In this document: in pieces, positions 58,815 to 64,000 of the stretch
Numbering within the stretch: the first letter of the stretch is position 1
Layout of the letters: each line of letters opens with the position of its first letter
Assembly (NCBI RefSeq): GCF_001679725.1
Contig: NZ_CP016282.1
Span: forward strand, 1,984,001-2,048,000
Direction: 5' to 3'
Length of the DNA stretch: 64,000 nt
Origin: Cryobacterium arcticum
Lineage (GTDB): Bacteria > Actinomycetota > Actinomycetes > Actinomycetales > Microbacteriaceae
The notes under the pieces: generated by a model
The model's input: only the letters and a program-made list of their open reading frames with translations
The model's database searches: none
Told to the model about the DNA's origin: nothing
Position numbers and translations under genes: made by a program

Positions 58815-59690
58815 TTATTCTCGTCCGAGGTCGCGGTGCTTGAGGCTCACCGCGACGCCGGGAAATTCTTGGAGCAGCCCGGCCAGTTCCCGTGCCATGG
58901 CCACCGAGCGGTGCTTGCCGCCCGTGCAGCCGATGGCGATGGTGGCATGACGCTTGTTCTCCCGCTGGTACCCGGCCAGCACCGGGCGCACGGCGGCGGC
59001 ATACGCGTCGATGAATTCGCGCGCGCCTTCCTGGCCGAGCACGTAGTCGCTGACCTCGGGGTCGAGCCCGGTGTGCGGGCGCAGTTCGGGGATCCAGAAC
59101 GGATTGGGCAGGAAGCGGGCGTCGGCGACCATGTCGACGTCGGTGGGGAGGCCGTACTTGAACCCGAAGCTCATCACGGTGAGGTGCAGCCCGGCCGCGT
59201 TCTCCGCGGCGAAGCGTTCGGTGATGGTGGTGGCCAGCTGGTGGATATTGAGGTCGGAGGTGTCGATGACGATGTCGCAGGACTCGCGAACGACGGCCAG
59301 GCGGGTGCGTTCGGCGGAGATCCCGTCGAGGATCGTGCCCTCCCCCTGCAGCGGGTGCGGCCGGCGCACGGCCTCGAACCGGCGCACGAGCACGTCGTCG
59401 CGAGCCTCGAGGAAGATCACCCTGACCTGGGTGCCGCTGCGCAATGCCTGGACGAGTTCTTGGAAATCGCCGAAGAAGTCCCGGCCGCGGATGTCGACGA
59501 CGGCGGCGATCTTGGGCAGGTTGGTGCCGGCTCGGCCGACGAGCTCGACGAGCGGTCTGAGCATCTGCGGGGGCAGGTTGTCGACGACGTACCAGCCGAG
59601 GTCCTCGAGCGCGTTCGCCACGGTCGATCGTCCGGCGCCTGACATGCCCGTGACAATGAGCATCTCCTGCTTCTGGGTCTCCGTGCTCAT
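58815..59690 (-). CDS. rapZ: RapZ-family nucleotide-binding protein
   Basis: A 291-residue protein of normal length. The P-loop GMSGAGRSTVANAL is at 15-28, with Arg-Ser in place of Lys-Ser. The C-terminal half has GFKYGLPTDVDMVADARFLPNPFW and GCTGGKHRSVAMARELA. In E. coli RapZ steers GlmZ RNA decay; in actinobacteria the function is open. ATG start. It lies between uvrC and whiA. The usual yvcK gene between it and whiA is missing. Confidence 0.95.
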   Translation of the reverse strand: MSTETQKQEMLIVTGMSGAGRSTVANALEDLGWYVVDNLPPQMLRPLVELVGRAGTNLPKIAAVVDIRGRDFFGDFQELVQALRSGTQVRVIFLEARDDVLVRRFEAVRRPHPLQGEGTILDGISAERTRLAVVRESCDIVIDTSDLNIHQLATTITERFAAENAAGLHLTVMSFGFKYGLPTDVDMVADARFLPNPFWIPELRPHTGLDPEVSDYVLGQEGAREFIDAYAAAVRPVLAGYQRENKRHATIAIGCTGGKHRSVAMARELAGLLQEFPGVAVSLKHRDLGRE

Positions 59691-59749
59691 GCTGGATTGC
59701 GCCTTCGGTCGAAGTGAGTGAATGTCCAGCTTATCGACCGGTGGCCTGC

Positions 59750-61711
59750 TCAGGCGCGCAGGTGCCGGTGGATACCCTCCGCTAGGGCCGGTCCGATGCC
59801 GCGGATCTCGGCGATGGAGTCCACCGAGGCCTCCCTGAGCTTGGCAACCGAACCGAAGTGAGCGAGCAGGACCTTGATGCGGGTGGGGCCGAGGCCGGGG
59901 ATTTCGCCCAGGATGGTGTTGATGTCACGTTTGCGCCGGGCCCGTTGGTGGGTGATCGCGAACCGGTGTGCTTCGTCCCGGATCCGCTGGATGAGGAAGA
60001 GGGCGTCGCTGTTGCGCGGCAGGATGACCGGGTAGTCGGAGTCCGGCAGCCAGATCTCCTCCAGCCTCTTGGCGATGCCGCACAGGGTGATGCCTTCGAC
60101 GCCGGATTCCCTCAGGGCGCGAGCGGCCGCGGCGACCTGGGGCTGGCCGCCGTCCACGATGAGCAGGTTCGGCTGGTAACGGAATTTCTTCCGTTTCGCG
60201 GCGCCGCCGTTGCCGGCCTCGTCCTCGGCCTCGTCCGGGGACGGAGCTTCGGCGGGAGGGGTGAGACCGGCCGCCTCGCCGTCGACCGTGATGACCCCGC
60301 CCGTCGGCAACGCCTCCGGGGTGCTGCCGTCCGGCACCAGGTAGGCCAGCCGCCGGGTGAGCACCCGGTAGAGCGAGTCGGTGTCGTCGGTGGACTCCGG
60401 CACCCCGAACCGGCGGTACTCGTCCTTGCGCGGCAGGCCGTCTTCGAAGACCACCATGGACGCGACGATATTCGTGCCGCCGAGGTGGGAGACGTCGTAG
60501 CACTCCATGCGCAACGGCGCCGACTCCATGCCGAGGGCCTCCTGCAGGTCCTCGAGCGCCTTCGACCTGGCCACGAAGTCCGAGCTGCGCCGGGTCTTGT
60601 AGAGCATCAGCGCCTGCTTGGCGTTCTGGGTCGCCGTGGCGAGCAGCGCCGCCTTCTCGCCACGCTGGGCGGCCACGAGCCGCACCTTGCGGTTCGCGAT
60701 GCCGCCCAGCCAACCCTCGAGGGCGTCGGCGTCGTCGGGCAGCTCCGGCACCACGATCTCCCGGGGCGGCCGGGCGTCGCCCGTGTAGGCGGTCTGCATG
60801 ATCGAGTCGATCAGCTCGCTCATGCTCAGGTCGAGTTCCTTGTCGACGACCCAGCCGCGCACACCGCGGATGCGTCCGCCGCGCACGATGAACAGCTGAA
60901 CGGCCGCGGCCAGTTCGTCCTGCTCGATCGCGAACAGGTCGATGTCGACGTTGTCGCGCAGCACCACGGCGCTCTTCTCGAGCACGGCGTCGAGCGCCTT
61001 GACCTGATCGCGACGCCGGGCGGCCAGCTCGTAGTCCTGGGCGAGCGAGGCCTCTTTCATCTGCGCCGTCAGGCTGTTGATGAGTTTGCGGTCCTGGCTG
61101 CCCATGAAGCTGACGAAACCGTTGACGATCGTCCGGTGCTCCTCGATGCTGACCGTGCCCGAGCAAGGGCCGAAGCAGCGACCGATCTGACCGGCGAAGC
61201 AGGGCTTGCCCGACTGCATGGCGCGTTTGTAGTTGGCGTTGTTGCAGGTGCGGATCGGGAACGCCTTGAGCATCAGGTCGATCGTCTCGTGCACGGCCCA
61301 GACCTTGGGGTACGGACCGAAATACCGTGCGCCCTTGATGCCCGTGGTGCGGGTCACCAGGGCCCGTGGGGCCTCGTCGGCCAGCGTCACCGCGAGGTAC
61401 GGGTAGGACTTGTCGTCCTTGAACTGCACGTTGAACGGCGGATCGAACTCGTTGATCCAGGTCCACTCCAGTTGCAGGGCCTCGACCTCGGTGCCGACCG
61501 TCGTCCATTCGACGCTGGTCGCCGTGGTGACCATCCGGCGGGTGCGCTCGTGCAGGCTGCTCAGCGGCGCGAAATAGTTGCTCAGCCGGGCCCTGAGGTT
61601 CTTGGCCTTGCCCACGTAGAGCACCCGCCCGGAGGCGTCGCGGAACCTGTACACACCGGGTTCGGTGGGAATCTCCCCGGGCTTGGGGCGATAGCTCAGT
61701 GCGTCAGACAT
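59750..61711 (-). CDS. uvrC: Excinuclease ABC subunit C
   Basis: A 653-residue protein. The N-terminal GIY-YIG nuclease ([16 protein letters not shown]) makes the 3' cut. The UvrB-binding segment ([19 protein letters not shown]) is near 210. The C-terminal RNase H-like nuclease ([29 protein letters not shown]) makes the 5' cut. Two helix-hairpin-helix motifs end the protein. Residues about 475-500 form an acidic Pro/Glu-rich insert. AGAGGAAC precedes the ATG; uvrA lies 13 nt upstream on the same strand. Confidence 0.97.
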   Translation of the reverse strand: MSDALSYRPKPGEIPTEPGVYRFRDASGRVLYVGKAKNLRARLSNYFAPLSSLHERTRRMVTTATSVEWTTVGTEVEALQLEWTWINEFDPPFNVQFKDDKSYPYLAVTLADEAPRALVTRTTGIKGARYFGPYPKVWAVHETIDLMLKAFPIRTCNNANYKRAMQSGKPCFAGQIGRCFGPCSGTVSIEEHRTIVNGFVSFMGSQDRKLINSLTAQMKEASLAQDYELAARRRDQVKALDAVLEKSAVVLRDNVDIDLFAIEQDELAAAVQLFIVRGGRIRGVRGWVVDKELDLSMSELIDSIMQTAYTGDARPPREIVVPELPDDADALEGWLGGIANRKVRLVAAQRGEKAALLATATQNAKQALMLYKTRRSSDFVARSKALEDLQEALGMESAPLRMECYDVSHLGGTNIVASMVVFEDGLPRKDEYRRFGVPESTDDTDSLYRVLTRRLAYLVPDGSTPEALPTGGVITVDGEAAGLTPPAEAPSPDEAEDEAGNGGAAKRKKFRYQPNLLIVDGGQPQVAAAARALRESGVEGITLCGIAKRLEEIWLPDSDYPVILPRNSDALFLIQRIRDEAHRFAITHQRARRKRDINTILGEIPGLGPTRIKVLLAHFGSVAKLREASVDSIAEIRGIGPALAEGIHRHLRA

Positions 61712-61724
61712 TGTGTTCCTCTGC

Positions 61725-64000
<2,276 letters not shown>

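Overview
The window is about 66-68% GC and reads as chromosomal DNA of an actinobacterium, most probably Microbacteriaceae (Cryobacterium/Leifsonia-like; genus not provable from this sequence). The evidence is WhiA, RbpA, OpcA, an ImuA'-ImuB-DnaE2 mutasome with a mycobacterial-type LexA box, DUF3097 and DUF3099 proteins, many apparently leaderless promoters (TAnnnT about 6-8 nt before ATG), and the intergenic element TGGTTGAGCTTGTCGAAACC. I see no prophage, IS element, CRISPR array, rRNA or tRNA. Coding density is very high, and most genes sit in short operons with 4-nt start/stop overlaps.

Layout. 1-3.3 kb: end of a GH42 beta-galactosidase, then a cellobiose phosphorylase behind a CebR-like operator. 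3.4-9.2 kb: mixed housekeeping and unknown genes (ABC-F ATPase, HAD phosphatase, a J-domain/NERD-like fusion, DUF1345, SMP-30 lactonase, a 54-residue membrane protein). 9.2-16.7 kb: an SOS mutagenesis block, with SRAP diverging from imuA'-imuB-dnaE2-DUF3097 across a LexA box. 17-29 kb: cspA, Lrp/AsnC, SF2 helicase, SGNH hydrolase, D-Ala-D-Ala carboxypeptidase, TrmH-type methyltransferase, sirtuin, histidine phosphatase, GT4, alpha/beta hydrolase, trehalose synthase and the zinc-free ribosomal protein bL31B. 29-35 kb: ABC ATPase, glgA diverging from glgC-serB, fabG, and a DUF3099/zinc-protein/SURF1 operon.

35-64 kb is a conserved actinobacterial core. In M. tuberculosis the same genes lie around Rv1420-Rv1474 (synteny recalled from memory). 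It runs ABC-F, TetR, sufT-sufC-Rieske-sufD-sufB, ctaA and ctaB (heme A/O synthesis), tkt-tal-pgi-zwf-opcA-pgl (pentose phosphate pathway), rbpA, secG, tpiA-pgk-gap (lower glycolysis), sodA, whiA, rapZ, uvrC and the start-truncated uvrA.

How the parts connect: cellobiose phosphorylase yields glucose-1-phosphate, the substrate of GlgC; GlgC/GlgA build alpha-glucan and TreS links maltose with trehalose. CtaA, CtaB and SURF1 serve cytochrome oxidase assembly, and Suf supplies Fe-S clusters. The least explained items are the SOS block (shared LexA box, 14-bp tandem repeats before dnaE2, a TOPRIM-like motif in the DUF3097 protein), a 47/48-bp tandem repeat joined to a Micrococcales-type intergenic element, and a 58-nt symmetric hairpin downstream of cspA.
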